Positions 16,135 to 24,566 of a stretch of 54,065 nucleotides of DNA are shown piece after piece (the stretch's first letter is position 1; the number at the start of each line of letters is the position of its first letter). This stretch comes from Crocinitomicaceae bacterium TMED16 (GTDB lineage Bacteria > Bacteroidota > Bacteroidia > Flavobacteriales_D > Crocinitomicaceae). The notes under the pieces were generated by a model that was given only the letters and a program-made list of their open reading frames with translations, was not told where the DNA came from and ran no database searches. Position numbers and translations under genes: made by a program. The stretch is from NCBI GenBank assembly GCA_002167775.1, contig NHBV01000026.1, positions 10,086 through 64,150 of the forward strand. Reading direction: 5' to 3'.

Positions 16135-17919
16135 TTAGAAATTATATTTACCGTCGGCAATTAGTTTCTGTGCAATGATTTGTCTAGCAGCTTTTGGATT
16201 GAATGCTTGTGTCTTCGTAAAACGTTTTAATCCCATAAGCATCATCCTTGCTTCATCTCCTTCGGCAAACGATTGAATTGCATCTTTGGCAGCCTTTGCA
16301 ATTTTGTCTGCTGTATCGTAAAAATAAGTTTTTGCAATGGCTATATCATGCTCACATGCTGCCTCTCCTTGGCTGTCTATTTTTTTCTGAACCCTCAGAT
16401 AAACCGATTCTGCAAGATAGGTCCATATGGCAACGTCTGCAATATTCATCAATACCTCTTGCTCTTTGGCTAGCGTCTGCATTAGCTTTTGAACAGCTGA
16501 ACCAGCCACCATTAGGATTGTCTTTTTAAAACCATCAAGCATATTTTGTTCGTCACCCAACGGGGAGTTTGAAGGTTCTTTTATTTCTGGAATGCTCATA
16601 AGCTCTCCAGCAACTTTCATTGCAGGACCCATTAAATCGAGCTCTCCTTTCATGGCGCGACGAAGCACCATATCGACAGTAAGCATTCTGTTGATTTCGT
16701 TTGTACCTTCAAATATTCTGTTGATTCTTGAATCTCGGTAGGCACGTTCAACTGATGATTCGGCTGAATAACCCATTCCGCCAAATATTTGAACAGCTTC
16801 ATCTACAACGTAGTCGAGGCATTCTGAACCGGCGACCTTGATTACGGCACATTCAGGAGCAAATAGCTCAATCCCTTGAAGCGTTGCTTGAGCTTTATCC
16901 ATTCCGCTTTCCATTAAGCCTTTAATAGCATCGTCAATGTTCTGACCTGCTCGGTAAGTTGCAGATTCAACGGCATATGTTTGTATCACTTGTTCGGCCA
17001 GCTTGTATCGAATTGCACCATATTTAGAAATAGATCTTCCAAACTGTTCTCTCTCGAGTGCATATCTCACAGACTCATCAATTCCGCCTTTTGCCCCACC
17101 CATTACGGCTGCGCCCAATTTAATTCTTCCTATGTTTAGAATATTTAAGGCTATTTTAAATCCATTACCTCTTTCTGAAAGCATGTTTGCAACTGGAACT
17201 TTAACATTATTAAAGAATACCTGTCTTGTGGATGAACCTTTGATTCCCATTTTTTTCTCTTCTGGGTTTAAGGTGATGCCTTCGCTATCTGCTTCTACAA
17301 GGAATGCAGTAAGGTTTTCATCATCTTCAATTTTAGCAAAAACGGTAAATAGATTTGCAAATCCACCATTGGTGATCCACATTTTCTGACCATTTATGGT
17401 ATAGTGCGAACCGTCCTCAGATAGGTCAGCTTTCGTTTTTCCAGAGTTGGCATCAGAACCTGATCCAGGTTCAGTTAAACAATAGGCTGCGGCCCATTCC
17501 CCTGAGGCTAATTTTGCTAAATACTTGTTTTTTTGTTCGTCATTTCCGTAATAGAGTAGCGGTAGGGTTCCAATTCCCGTGTGTGCCCCATAGGCCACAG
17601 AAAACGAAAAGCCTAACCCTAAATATTCTGTAGCGAGTAAGGTTGTTTTAAAGTCAACGCCCATTCCTCCATATTCTTCTGGTACGGAGAGGCCAAGCAA
17701 TCCAAGCTCACCAGCCTTTTTTAATAAGGATGGCATTAAACCTTCTTCAAGGCTGTCAATGCGGTCTAAGTGAGGAATGATTTCTTGCAGAATAAAATCC
17801 TCGCACATGCTTGCGATCATTTTATGTTCTTCTGTCCACTCTTCTGGGGTAAAAATGTCTTTAGGTGCGGTATCTCTGATGATGAATTCGCCACCTTTTA
17901 TAGGTTGATTGTCACTCAT
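16135..17919 (-). CDS. acyl-CoA dehydrogenase, long form
   Basis: FAD-dependent first step of fatty-acid beta-oxidation (acyl-CoA to trans-2-enoyl-CoA). The 594-residue protein has the ACAD signatures GEWAAAYCLTEPGSGSDA (substrate/FAD region), WITNGGFANLFTVFAK, QIFGGMGYSAESSVERAYRDSRI and the IFEGTNEINR loop that holds the catalytic Glu in the VLCAD-type subgroup. About 150 extra C-terminal residues form a helical domain as in VLCAD/ACAD9-like enzymes. A full -7 box lies 28 bases upstream, and a 20-bp perfect palindrome covers the expected -33 region, suggesting a dedicated repressor. A strong terminator follows, so the gene is a single unit. Confidence 0.93.
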   Translation of the reverse strand: MSDNQPIKGGEFIIRDTAPKDIFTPEEWTEEHKMIASMCEDFILQEIIPHLDRIDSLEEGLMPSLLKKAGELGLLGLSVPEEYGGMGVDFKTTLLATEYLGLGFSFSVAYGAHTGIGTLPLLYYGNDEQKNKYLAKLASGEWAAAYCLTEPGSGSDANSGKTKADLSEDGSHYTINGQKMWITNGGFANLFTVFAKIEDDENLTAFLVEADSEGITLNPEEKKMGIKGSSTRQVFFNNVKVPVANMLSERGNGFKIALNILNIGRIKLGAAVMGGAKGGIDESVRYALEREQFGRSISKYGAIRYKLAEQVIQTYAVESATYRAGQNIDDAIKGLMESGMDKAQATLQGIELFAPECAVIKVAGSECLDYVVDEAVQIFGGMGYSAESSVERAYRDSRINRIFEGTNEINRMLTVDMVLRRAMKGELDLMGPAMKVAGELMSIPEIKEPSNSPLGDEQNMLDGFKKTILMVAGSAVQKLMQTLAKEQEVLMNIADVAIWTYLAESVYLRVQKKIDSQGEAACEHDIAIAKTYFYDTADKIAKAAKDAIQSFAEGDEARMMLMGLKRFTKTQAFNPKAARQIIAQKLIADGKYNF

Positions 17920-17947
17920 GTTGGTTGATTATGATATAGAATTTCAT

Positions 17948-17955
17948 CAAATATA
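17948..17955 (-). promoter_or_regulatory. predicted -7 box of the acyl-CoA dehydrogenase gene
   Basis: Reverse-strand TATATTTG (full TAnnTTTG match), giving a leader of about 25 bases before the ATG at 17919. No TTG is seen at the -33 distance; that stretch is occupied by the palindrome at 17968-17987. Confidence 0.55.
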
Positions 17956-17967
17956 TGAAAACTAAAA

Positions 17968-17987
17968 GTATTATGCATGCATAATAC
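17968..17987. promoter_or_regulatory. 20-bp perfect palindrome, candidate operator
   Basis: GTATTATGCATGCATAATAC is identical to its reverse complement over all 20 bases. It begins 12 bases upstream of the -7 box of the acyl-CoA dehydrogenase gene and so covers the -33 region. Size and symmetry fit the operator of a TetR-type dimer, a class that often controls beta-oxidation genes. It could also be read as a hairpin after the acetyltransferase gene (stop at 17990), but there is no loop and no T-run. Confidence 0.65.
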
Positions 17988-17989
17988 AG

Positions 17990-18475
17990 TTAAATTTTTA
18001 TTTTCATTCTATAATCATTCATGAAGTAGCCGTTCCCGATATCTAAATCGATCGACTCTACTATTTCGAAGCCTATTTTTTGATAGAAATTAACTGCAGG
18101 ATTAGTGCGATTCACAAATAAATCAAGGGCATTCAATTTTTGCTTACGACCAACACCATAAATATACGCTAGTAGCTTTCGCCCCGAACCTTTATGGTGT
18201 CGTTTTGGATTTACGTATAGTTTATGTAGCCTTACACATGATTTTTCGTTTCTGATTTCGAAGGAGGCGAAGCCGATATTTTCTTCTTGTTCTCGAAGTA
18301 CAATGAATTCATGGCCTTTGTCAAAGTTTTGTTGAAGTTGCTTTAGGTTATACATCCATTCGAGCATATACTTGATCTGCTCTTGGCTAATCATTTCTTT
18401 AAAGCAGATGGGCCAAATTTCATGTGCCATTGTATGAATCAGTTCAAGCTTGTTTTTCGCTAATCTTTGAATCAT
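17990..18475 (-). CDS. GNAT family N-acetyltransferase
   Basis: Cytoplasmic acetyltransferase of 161 residues that would use acetyl-CoA. The GNAT core is visible: LHKLYVNPKRHHKGSGRKLL, where the basic HHKGSGR is the acetyl-CoA pyrophosphate-binding Q/RxxGxG/A motif A, and the terminal ALDLFVNRTNPAVNFYQKIGFEIV of motif B. The acceptor is unknown. The gene starts one base after the stop of the secreted subtilisin gene on the same strand, so the two are surely co-transcribed, although no functional link is evident. Confidence 0.9.
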   Translation of the reverse strand: MIQRLAKNKLELIHTMAHEIWPICFKEMISQEQIKYMLEWMYNLKQLQQNFDKGHEFIVLREQEENIGFASFEIRNEKSCVRLHKLYVNPKRHHKGSGRKLLAYIYGVGRKQKLNALDLFVNRTNPAVNFYQKIGFEIVESIDLDIGNGYFMNDYRMKIKI

Positions 18476-18476
18476 A

Positions 18477-20636
18477 TTAATGCTTAATGAATGTTAGCTG
18501 TCTCGTTTGTCCTTTATGCTTGAATTCAATGAGGTACATTCCTGCTGAATATTCCGTGCAGTCTATGCTGCCATTAACAATTTCAATTTCCCTTGATTTT
18601 CCTGAAAAATCTTTAAGTATGGCTTTCATACTCATGTTGTGAAGTTGATCTAAATACAATTTGTTGCGTACAGGGTTGGGGTAGACCTTAAAAGAGGATG
18701 CCTCGTTACTCTGACTTAAACCTAACTCTAAAGCTTCTCTCAAAGCGGCCATAGCATCTACTTTTCCGTGACCCCATTTAGGGTCTCCCTCGGCTGGAAG
18801 ATCTCCTGTTTTATTGTCCTCTCTGGCGGTTGATAGGAGAATTTGTTTTACCTCTGTTGCACTTAACTCAGGCTTTGCCTGAAGTAATAAGGCTGCTACA
18901 CCAGCGACTATAGGCGAGGCCATCGATGTTCCCGAAAGTTTCGCGAAATGGTATGTTCGTGTATTGAATTCTATACTCTCCACTGATGAAAAGGAAGCAT
19001 CTGTATAAGATGAAATAGCAGCACCAATAGATACGCCTGGGGCTGCAATGTCGGGTTTCATTAAGCCATCGTATCTAGGACCTTGGCTCGAAAAAGAGGC
19101 CATTGCACCACCTGTTGTCACTCCTGTAGGTGTTACCCATCCTGAAGCATAGGCAGCTACACTTATCACGTCCTCCGCACAAGAAGGTTCGCTAATTCCA
19201 TTTTCATTATCACCACTCATTGAACCGGTTCCATAAGCTGAAAATGGCATACCCCAATTTCCAACGTCATTGGTGAGTTCAGTAACATTCCAATTATGCA
19301 CTGTGCCTGAGTTAGCAGCTGATTTAAACATGACTCTGTAGGCACTTGAGGTACATTTTACACGCAAACGCATGTGAGGTCTTCCGTTCAATGGATGCAT
19401 GTTATCAGCAGAGATGTTGTACCAAATAGTGTCTATTTCATTGACTAGAAAAGTATCTATGTATGTATCAGTGTTTTGGGTTGAGTAATATGGCGTTTGT
19501 GCGACCACTTGACCACTTGTGTTTTTAATCTCTAATGCATTTGAAAATGTTTCTCCTACCTCGCCCCAGCTATGAATACTTTGTCCCCACATGTTTGGAT
19601 TTGCACTGTATGAGTAGAATTGTATTCTTGAGGCAATTGTATCTGATTCGAAAGTATGTTTAAGGTGAAAATTTACATTACCATTATTTCCTCCAGAATT
19701 CACAAAAACAACCCCTAAATCAGTGTATGCGGAAATAGCTGTGCTCAAAACGGAGTTTCCGTCTAGTGAACCAAGGTGATAAAGTCCCCAACTCATGTTT
19801 ATGACAAGTCTTTTTCCTTCCTCAACGGATTTTTGGTACATCCATTCCCATGCATCTAGCACTGCTCCCTCATCTACAAGGAATGTAACAAATAAGAATT
19901 GTACTCCAGGTGCAATTCCTTTGTAAGCTGTACCGACTGAACTTCCACCTGCAATGGAGGCGACATGCGTTCCATGTGTAGAATAACTATATATATTCGC
20001 TGTATCACTCCCGACAGAATTAAGCTCATTGGGCGTGTCAAATTCTGTTCCGTAGTCAAAATTATCTGGACTCGGTCCGCTGAGCTTATATTGGTCCCAT
20101 GCTGCCAAAATGCGTGTTTCTTGAAGGAGCGAGTCATAAAATACGGGAGAGCTATAATCGAACCCCCAATCTGTAACACCAATCAATATATTTTCACCAT
20201 CATATCCTTGTGGTAGGTTTCCAAGTCCTAGGTGAACTGAATCTGCATGGGTGTCAAAGAGTGCTTTGTCCAAGCATGGTTTTAACTTTCTTGACAGCGA
20301 AGCAAATTCAATATCTTCAAGCACTTTGAGCTTATTTATCTTTGAAAGAGGAAGTTTTAGATGCGCAAGACCGTTCACGCTAACATGCGCTTGACCTCCG
20401 AATGATTCAATTTGCTCCTGACTAAATCCATCCTTGGTCTTCGCTACAAGGCTCAAATAAAGTTTATTATGTTCATTGGTTAGTACATATTTGGTATTCA
20501 AGAGTTTCGTCGGGTCTTTTTTAAATTGTTGTTCAAGCGTGGATAAATCATGAAGATCCGCATTGCTCATAAAATTTTGCGCGTTCAGCATTCCGCATGC
20601 GCACAGAAATAAAGTAATATTTATAATGGTTTTCAT
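18477..20636 (-). CDS. secreted S8 family serine peptidase with T9SS type A sorting domain
   Basis: Subtilisin-like extracellular protease, 719 residues. A signal peptide (1-19, ending GMLNA) is followed by an inhibitor-like propeptide (about 30-120), then the catalytic domain with Asp156 (GVTDWGFD), His221 (STHGTHVASIAGG) and Ser571 (LSGTSMASPIVAGVAALLLQAKP). A long insert (about 320-470, beta-rich) lies between His and Ser. The C-terminus (FKVYPNPVRNKLYLDQL ... RQLTFIKH) is a type A T9SS sorting domain that would be removed on export. A -7 box ends four bases before the ATG, so the message is predicted leaderless. The acetyltransferase gene follows at once. Confidence 0.93.
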   Translation of the reverse strand: MKTIINITLFLCACGMLNAQNFMSNADLHDLSTLEQQFKKDPTKLLNTKYVLTNEHNKLYLSLVAKTKDGFSQEQIESFGGQAHVSVNGLAHLKLPLSKINKLKVLEDIEFASLSRKLKPCLDKALFDTHADSVHLGLGNLPQGYDGENILIGVTDWGFDYSSPVFYDSLLQETRILAAWDQYKLSGPSPDNFDYGTEFDTPNELNSVGSDTANIYSYSTHGTHVASIAGGSSVGTAYKGIAPGVQFLFVTFLVDEGAVLDAWEWMYQKSVEEGKRLVINMSWGLYHLGSLDGNSVLSTAISAYTDLGVVFVNSGGNNGNVNFHLKHTFESDTIASRIQFYSYSANPNMWGQSIHSWGEVGETFSNALEIKNTSGQVVAQTPYYSTQNTDTYIDTFLVNEIDTIWYNISADNMHPLNGRPHMRLRVKCTSSAYRVMFKSAANSGTVHNWNVTELTNDVGNWGMPFSAYGTGSMSGDNENGISEPSCAEDVISVAAYASGWVTPTGVTTGGAMASFSSQGPRYDGLMKPDIAAPGVSIGAAISSYTDASFSSVESIEFNTRTYHFAKLSGTSMASPIVAGVAALLLQAKPELSATEVKQILLSTAREDNKTGDLPAEGDPKWGHGKVDAMAALREALELGLSQSNEASSFKVYPNPVRNKLYLDQLHNMSMKAILKDFSGKSREIEIVNGSIDCTEYSAGMYLIEFKHKGQTRQLTFIKH

Positions 20637-20640
20637 AAAT

Positions 20641-20648
20641 CAAATGTA
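20641..20648 (-). promoter_or_regulatory. predicted -7 box of the subtilisin-acetyltransferase unit
   Basis: Reverse-strand TACATTTG (full TAnnTTTG match), then ATTT and the ATG at 20636. No clear -33 TTG. Confidence 0.5.
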
Positions 20649-20699
20649 ATGAAAACCCCTCATTATTGTTATGCTCATAAAAGGAGTATTTCTTCTGTT

Positions 20700-20707
20700 T
20701 AATTTTG
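20700..20707 (+). promoter_or_regulatory. predicted -7 box of the nucleoside-recognition membrane protein gene
   Basis: TAATTTTG matches TAnnTTTG and would give a leader of about 80 bases, the longest one predicted in this window. The leader has a short near-palindrome (TGCGTAAACGCA at 20753-20764) but no recognisable riboswitch. Confidence 0.4.
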
Positions 20708-20793
20708 CCCGAGCATAATCATCAATATCAGGATGTTGATAGCTTTTTAAGTTGCGTAAACGCATATTCGTAAAATAATTCGAAATTAGTGAT

Positions 20794-22020
20794 ATGGTAT
20801 TGAATCGAATTTGGTTTGGGATGTTTTTGATAGCAATCGCACTTGGATTTTATAAAACATTTGTTTTGGGCGATTATTCTGTCATGAAAGAAATGATTGA
20901 TAGCCTTTCTTCCTCTGCCAAGCTTGGTTTTGAACTTTCGTTATACCTCACTGGGGCAATGTGCTTGTGGCTGGGAATAATGAGAGTAGGTGAAAAAGGC
21001 GGTGCCATAGGACTATTAACCAGAGCAGTGACGCCATTGTTTTTAAGATTATTTCCTGATATTCCACAGAATCATCCTTCGATTGGCTCTATGATGATGA
21101 ATTTTAGTGCCAATATGTTGGGGCTTGATAATGCCGCAACTCCGCTTGGCCTAAAAGCAATGAAAGAGCTACAAGAAATTAACCCTTCAAAGGACCGTGC
21201 ATCCAATGCCCAAATTATGTTTCTAGTCTTAAATACCTCGGGACTTACCATTATACCGATTTCTATTTTTGCACTTCGATCAGGCGCAGAATCACCGACA
21301 GAAGTTTTTTTACCTATTCTAATTTCAACATTCATAGCTTCCCTTGCAGGATTAATATTCGTGGCAATCAGGCAAAGGATCAATCTTCTAAATGCAACTG
21401 TTCTGTCATATATTGGTGGTTTGTCTCTATTGATTGGTTTGTTACTCTATTATGTTATTGAACATCCGAGTCAAGGTGAAGCAGTTTCTGTTGTTGTGGG
21501 GGGAGGGATTATGTTTAGTATCATTTCAGCATTTATCATTTTGGCCATTAGAAAAAAGGTGAATGTCTATGAATCATTTATAGATGGGGCTAAGGGAGGT
21601 TTTAATGTGGCCATTAGTATTATTCCTTATCTGATTGCTATTTTGTGTGCTATAGCTTTATTTCGAGCTTCTGGTGCTTTGGACGGTATTCTCAACGGAG
21701 TGAGATGGTTTGTGCTGAGCGCCGGTTTATCAGTTACTGAATGGGTAGATGCGCTTCCTGTTGCATTTATGAAACCCTTAAGTGGAGGAGGGGCAAGAGG
21801 TGCTTACGTAGAGGTTATGAGTAATTTTGGTATTGGATCACTGCAAGAGCTTATTGCAGCAACGATGCAAGGCAGCACGGAAACGACGTTTTATGTGCTT
21901 GCCGTATACTTCGGTTCTGTGGGGATAAAAAAAACTAGGTATGCTGTTACAGCAGGTTTGTTTGCTGATTTGATTGGAATCATCGCGGCTATTGTTGTTT
22001 CGTATATTTTCTTCGCATAA
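20794..22020 (+). CDS. nucleoside recognition domain membrane protein, SpmA-SpmB fusion
   Basis: Polytopic inner-membrane protein, 408 residues, made of two related halves. The first (about 1-200; GAMCLWLGIMRVGEKGG ... MMMNFSANMLGLDNAATPLGLKAM) matches spore maturation protein A, the second (about 215-408; YESFIDGAKGGFNVAISIIPYLIAILCAIALFRASGAL ... PLSGGGARG ... STETTFYVLAVYFGSVGIKKTRY) matches SpmB. Both belong to the Gate/nucleoside-recognition superfamily. The fused form occurs across non-sporulating Bacteroidota, where its role is unknown; export or uptake of a small molecule is a guess. Start ATG at 20794. The next gene follows after 69 bases on the same strand. Confidence 0.9.
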   Translation: MVLNRIWFGMFLIAIALGFYKTFVLGDYSVMKEMIDSLSSSAKLGFELSLYLTGAMCLWLGIMRVGEKGGAIGLLTRAVTPLFLRLFPDIPQNHPSIGSMMMNFSANMLGLDNAATPLGLKAMKELQEINPSKDRASNAQIMFLVLNTSGLTIIPISIFALRSGAESPTEVFLPILISTFIASLAGLIFVAIRQRINLLNATVLSYIGGLSLLIGLLLYYVIEHPSQGEAVSVVVGGGIMFSIISAFIILAIRKKVNVYESFIDGAKGGFNVAISIIPYLIAILCAIALFRASGALDGILNGVRWFVLSAGLSVTEWVDALPVAFMKPLSGGGARGAYVEVMSNFGIGSLQELIAATMQGSTETTFYVLAVYFGSVGIKKTRYAVTAGLFADLIGIIAAIVVSYIFFA

Positions 22021-22089
22021 TTTTGTTTTTTGTTTCAAGTCAAAGGATTGTGAAGATTATTTTTAAGATATATTTTTTTAAATTGGAAA

Positions 22090-22578
22090 ATGGGTTGGTT
22101 CAAAAAAAGTAAAAAACCAAAAGAGACTACCTCGAAGGCGGAAAATTCTTCAAAGGTACCTTTGCGTCCTATTCAGTATTCCAATATGGTCATTTTGGCA
22201 TGGGCTAAAGCTGTTGATGGTAATATGGATTTACAAAAGTGGCTTGTTGAAAATGATTACGAAGAGCTGGTGCATGCCTCTTATGCAGTTCGACTTAAAG
22301 AAGACTCCCGGACTTGGCTCATGGATAATGGTTATGCGCATATTATGGCGATGATCAACGGCTGTGAAGGTAATGGTCAGGCGCAAAAATGGTTGCTCGA
22401 TTATGGCTTTCATAATCTCTATCATGTTGCACGCGCAATTGATTACGAGCAAGACAGCTGGAAGTGGCTCGCTATTAAAAAACTTCCCCAGCTTGCTATT
22501 TTAGCAAAAAGTATTCAACGGGTGAAAGACAAAATAGAAGAAACACACAACGATATTCACTCTATGAATAAGGATTAA
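22090..22578 (+). CDS. hypothetical protein made of four 25-residue helical repeats
   Basis: A 162-residue cytoplasmic-looking protein that I cannot assign to a named family. It has a basic N-terminus (MGWFKKSKKPKETTSK), four tandem repeats of exactly 25 residues (41-65, 66-90, 91-115, 116-140) and a charged C-terminal helix (KSIQRVKDKIEETHND). Each repeat carries a Trp-Leu pair at the same place (W51, W76, W101, W126), followed by a short turn with Asn/Asp and Gly or Tyr and then a hydrophobic helix, for example DLQKWLVENDYEEL and AQKWLLDYGFHNL. A two-helix solenoid, as in TPR- or HEAT-like proteins, is likely and would suit protein binding. It sits between two unrelated plus-strand genes. 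Confidence 0.8.
   Translation: MGWFKKSKKPKETTSKAENSSKVPLRPIQYSNMVILAWAKAVDGNMDLQKWLVENDYEELVHASYAVRLKEDSRTWLMDNGYAHIMAMINGCEGNGQAQKWLLDYGFHNLYHVARAIDYEQDSWKWLAIKKLPQLAILAKSIQRVKDKIEETHNDIHSMNKD
22210..22509 (+). repeat. four in-frame 75-base repeats coding for 25-residue units
   Basis: The protein repeats described for the gene at 22090 have an exact 75-base period with no insertion or deletion. DNA identity between copies is low, so the repeats are old and conserved at protein level: position 11 of each unit is Trp and position 12 is Leu. Confidence 0.75.
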
Positions 22579-22641
22579 TTGAGCTTTCGTAACCCTTTGC
22601 TTGCTTTTTGTTATTGGAATATCAAGTAGAACCAATCTCAA

Positions 22642-23634
22642 ATGAAATTTAGCCTCATTCTTTGCAATGCGTTTGTCTTCAGCATTGCAATGCACTTATT
22701 TTCTCAAACTAATCTAAAGCCTTCACAAACGCATGCGCTTTTGCATTTGAAATTTATAAACCCGGATGATACGCCTTTTAAAAGCGCTGAGGTATCATTA
22801 GTTCAACAAAAGAGTAAAGAAATTTTTAAGGCCAAAACAAATGAGTTTGGGTTAGTTCAAGTTTTAGTTCCAAAGGGTGAAAGCTACACGACAAGTTGTG
22901 GATCATATCAAAACACGGCACCCATTTCAATTCCAGATAGGGGGAATCTTCAGTGGAAAGGTACACGCTATACACACCCCACAGTTAAACTCATATTTGA
23001 ATATAAGGATTTATCAGGTCTTCTTGTGAAAGGTGAGCAAATTCGTATTGATACTAAGTCGGGATTGACGTTCGTAGGTGAAACAAATGCAGCAGGTGTC
23101 ACAACAATCTATTTACCTGGTCAAGATGCTTACAGCATTAGCTCGCCTACACAGGAACATTTTCACGATTTTGATTATCGCATTCCACTGAATGGTATGA
23201 CAACGCTTAAATATTATCATGTGGCCAAGAGTTCAGCGCAATTAGAAAAGGAAACAGCGCAAAAAATTGCAGTACAAAAGGCTACTGACGAAGCGAATAG
23301 AAAGGAACATGAAGAATGGAGAATCCGTGATTCAATTAGAGGAGCCACTCCGACTGTTGTCATCTTTATAAATAGATATGGGAAACCCATTGATATTTAT
23401 GATGGTGGTAAAACGGAGGCATTAACTGGTCGGGTTACTGATTATTTCTACAGTATTTGTAGAAACCGTCCTAATGAAAAGACAGCAGAGGTTCTTGTTA
23501 GAAAGCGAAGAGGAACGTATCACTATTATGCGCGATCAGAGGACCAAGAATGGACCGGAACCTATAAACTCTATGGTGGCGGAGTCCACTATATTTCAGT
23601 TGGCTTAGAAAAAGGAAAACCAATCAAAATATGA
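22642..23634 (+). CDS. hypothetical secreted protein with two Ig-like/carboxypeptidase-regulatory-like domains
   Basis: A 330-residue protein with an N-terminal signal (about 1-21, ending MHLFSQ). Two similar beta domains follow: 33-105 (LHLKFINPDDTPFKSAEVSLVQQ ... TNEFGLVQVLVPKGESY) and about 118-195 (VKLIFEYKDLSGLLVKGEQIRI ... TNAAGVTTIYLPGQDAY). Both have the xTNxxGxxxxxxPxG pattern of carboxypeptidase-regulatory or big-1-like folds. Then comes a charged coiled-coil stretch (about 200-240) and a C-terminal domain of unknown type (VVIFINRYGKPIDIYDGG ... YKLYGGGVHYISVGL). No sorting domain is present, so it probably stays in the periplasm. Function unknown. Confidence 0.75.
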   Translation: MKFSLILCNAFVFSIAMHLFSQTNLKPSQTHALLHLKFINPDDTPFKSAEVSLVQQKSKEIFKAKTNEFGLVQVLVPKGESYTTSCGSYQNTAPISIPDRGNLQWKGTRYTHPTVKLIFEYKDLSGLLVKGEQIRIDTKSGLTFVGETNAAGVTTIYLPGQDAYSISSPTQEHFHDFDYRIPLNGMTTLKYYHVAKSSAQLEKETAQKIAVQKATDEANRKEHEEWRIRDSIRGATPTVVIFINRYGKPIDIYDGGKTEALTGRVTDYFYSICRNRPNEKTAEVLVRKRRGTYHYYARSEDQEWTGTYKLYGGGVHYISVGLEKGKPIKI

Positions 23635-23643
23635 AATAGGAAT

Positions 23644-24402
23644 CTATTTCTTGTGCCTGCTCTGTTGCTCTTTGATACGAACATAAATCAACTTATGGCG
23701 GCTTTTGGCATTTTCTCTCTGCTCTACCTCAAATTCTCCTATGGATTTGATTAGAGGCGTTAGCTTCTCAAAACCAAAGTTTCGTGAGTCAAAGTTTGGT
23801 TGTTTTTTAACCATTAAACCTCCTACATCACCTAGAAATGCCCATCCATCATCGTCAGAGACATCAGAAATTGTCGTTCTGATCAACTGAATTACTTTCT
23901 TGGTGACAACATCAACACTTTCTTTGTTAGATGATTTTTCCTTATTCGTTTCTAAATTGGCTGCCCTTGATTTTAAAATCTCGATATAGATAAACTTATC
24001 GCAAGCTACAATGAAAGGGTTTGGTGTTTTCTTTTCACCTATTCCAATCACCTGCATTCCAGCTTCGCGAAGTCTTGTTGCGAGTCTCGTAAAATCACTA
24101 TCGCTTGAAACCAAACAAAAGCCATTTACTTTTCCCGAATAAAGAATATCCATCGCATCAATAATCATGGCTGAATCCGTCGCGTTTTTCCCTGTCGTGT
24201 AGCCATACTGCTGAATTGGGGTAATTGCATTTTCTAGAAGTAGGTTCTTCCATTTGGAAAGACGAGGTTTTGTCCAATCGCCATATATTCTTTTTATAGA
24301 TGGATTGCCATATTTTGCAATTTCTTCCATCATTTCTTTTACCTGTGCTGATGGTATATTGTCTCCATCAATAAGCACAGCCAGGTTTTTATTTAGATCC
24401 AT
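23644..24402 (-). CDS. NYN domain protein (PIN-like nuclease fold) with C-terminal OST-HTH/LOTUS-like domain
   Basis: Probable RNA-directed protein of 252 residues. The N-terminal NYN/DUF88 domain (about 5-145) has the acidic residues of the PIN-like metal site: D12 in VLIDGDNIPS, the Asp pair in NATDSAMIIDAMDILYS and the Asp residues of LVSSDSDFTRL. The C-terminal part (about 165-250; VIQLIRTTISDVSDDDGWAFLGDVGGLMVKKQPNFDSRNFGFEKLTPLIKSIGEFEVE) fits an OST-HTH/LOTUS domain, an RNA-binding module often joined to NYN in bacteria. Substrate unknown. Two strong hairpins lie within 80 bases upstream of the ATG and could form a structured leader. The gene is 164 bases downstream of the PLP enzyme gene. 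Confidence 0.88.
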   Translation of the reverse strand: MDLNKNLAVLIDGDNIPSAQVKEMMEEIAKYGNPSIKRIYGDWTKPRLSKWKNLLLENAITPIQQYGYTTGKNATDSAMIIDAMDILYSGKVNGFCLVSSDSDFTRLATRLREAGMQVIGIGEKKTPNPFIVACDKFIYIEILKSRAANLETNKEKSSNKESVDVVTKKVIQLIRTTISDVSDDDGWAFLGDVGGLMVKKQPNFDSRNFGFEKLTPLIKSIGEFEVEQRENAKSRHKLIYVRIKEQQSRHKK

Positions 24403-24416
24403 TATATTTGAATTTC

Positions 24417-24480
24417 GACAATCATTTTTTCCAATGCTAATTGATTGTCCTGTGTTTTCCGCTATTTTGAAACAATAGCG
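24417..24480 (-). other. two consecutive hairpins upstream of the NYN gene
   Basis: Hairpin one pairs GACAATCA (24417-24424) with TGATTGTC (24442-24449), 8 bp with a 17-base loop. Hairpin two pairs CGCTATT (24460-24466) with AATAGCG (24474-24480), 7 bp with a 7-base loop. Neither is followed by a T-run on the reverse strand, so they are not standard terminators for the PLP gene. They could be a structured 5' leader of the NYN-LOTUS gene. Confidence 0.5.
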
Positions 24481-24566
24481 ATTTTCTACTAAGTTAAGAA
24501 CTATATGATAAGATATGAAGAAGGAAATAAATCCTACTCAATTTGCGAACGAGATAACATTAATCT

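Noticed and set aside
22642-23634. T9SS sorting domain in the secreted hypothetical
   Set aside because: The C-terminus (YKLYGGGVHYISVGLEKGKPIKI) lacks the YPNP and gliding-type patterns seen in the three real cargo proteins.
23633-23650. Hairpin GAAATAG/CTATTTC as a bidirectional terminator
   Set aside because: It is AT-rich, overlaps both stop codons and has no T-run on either side.
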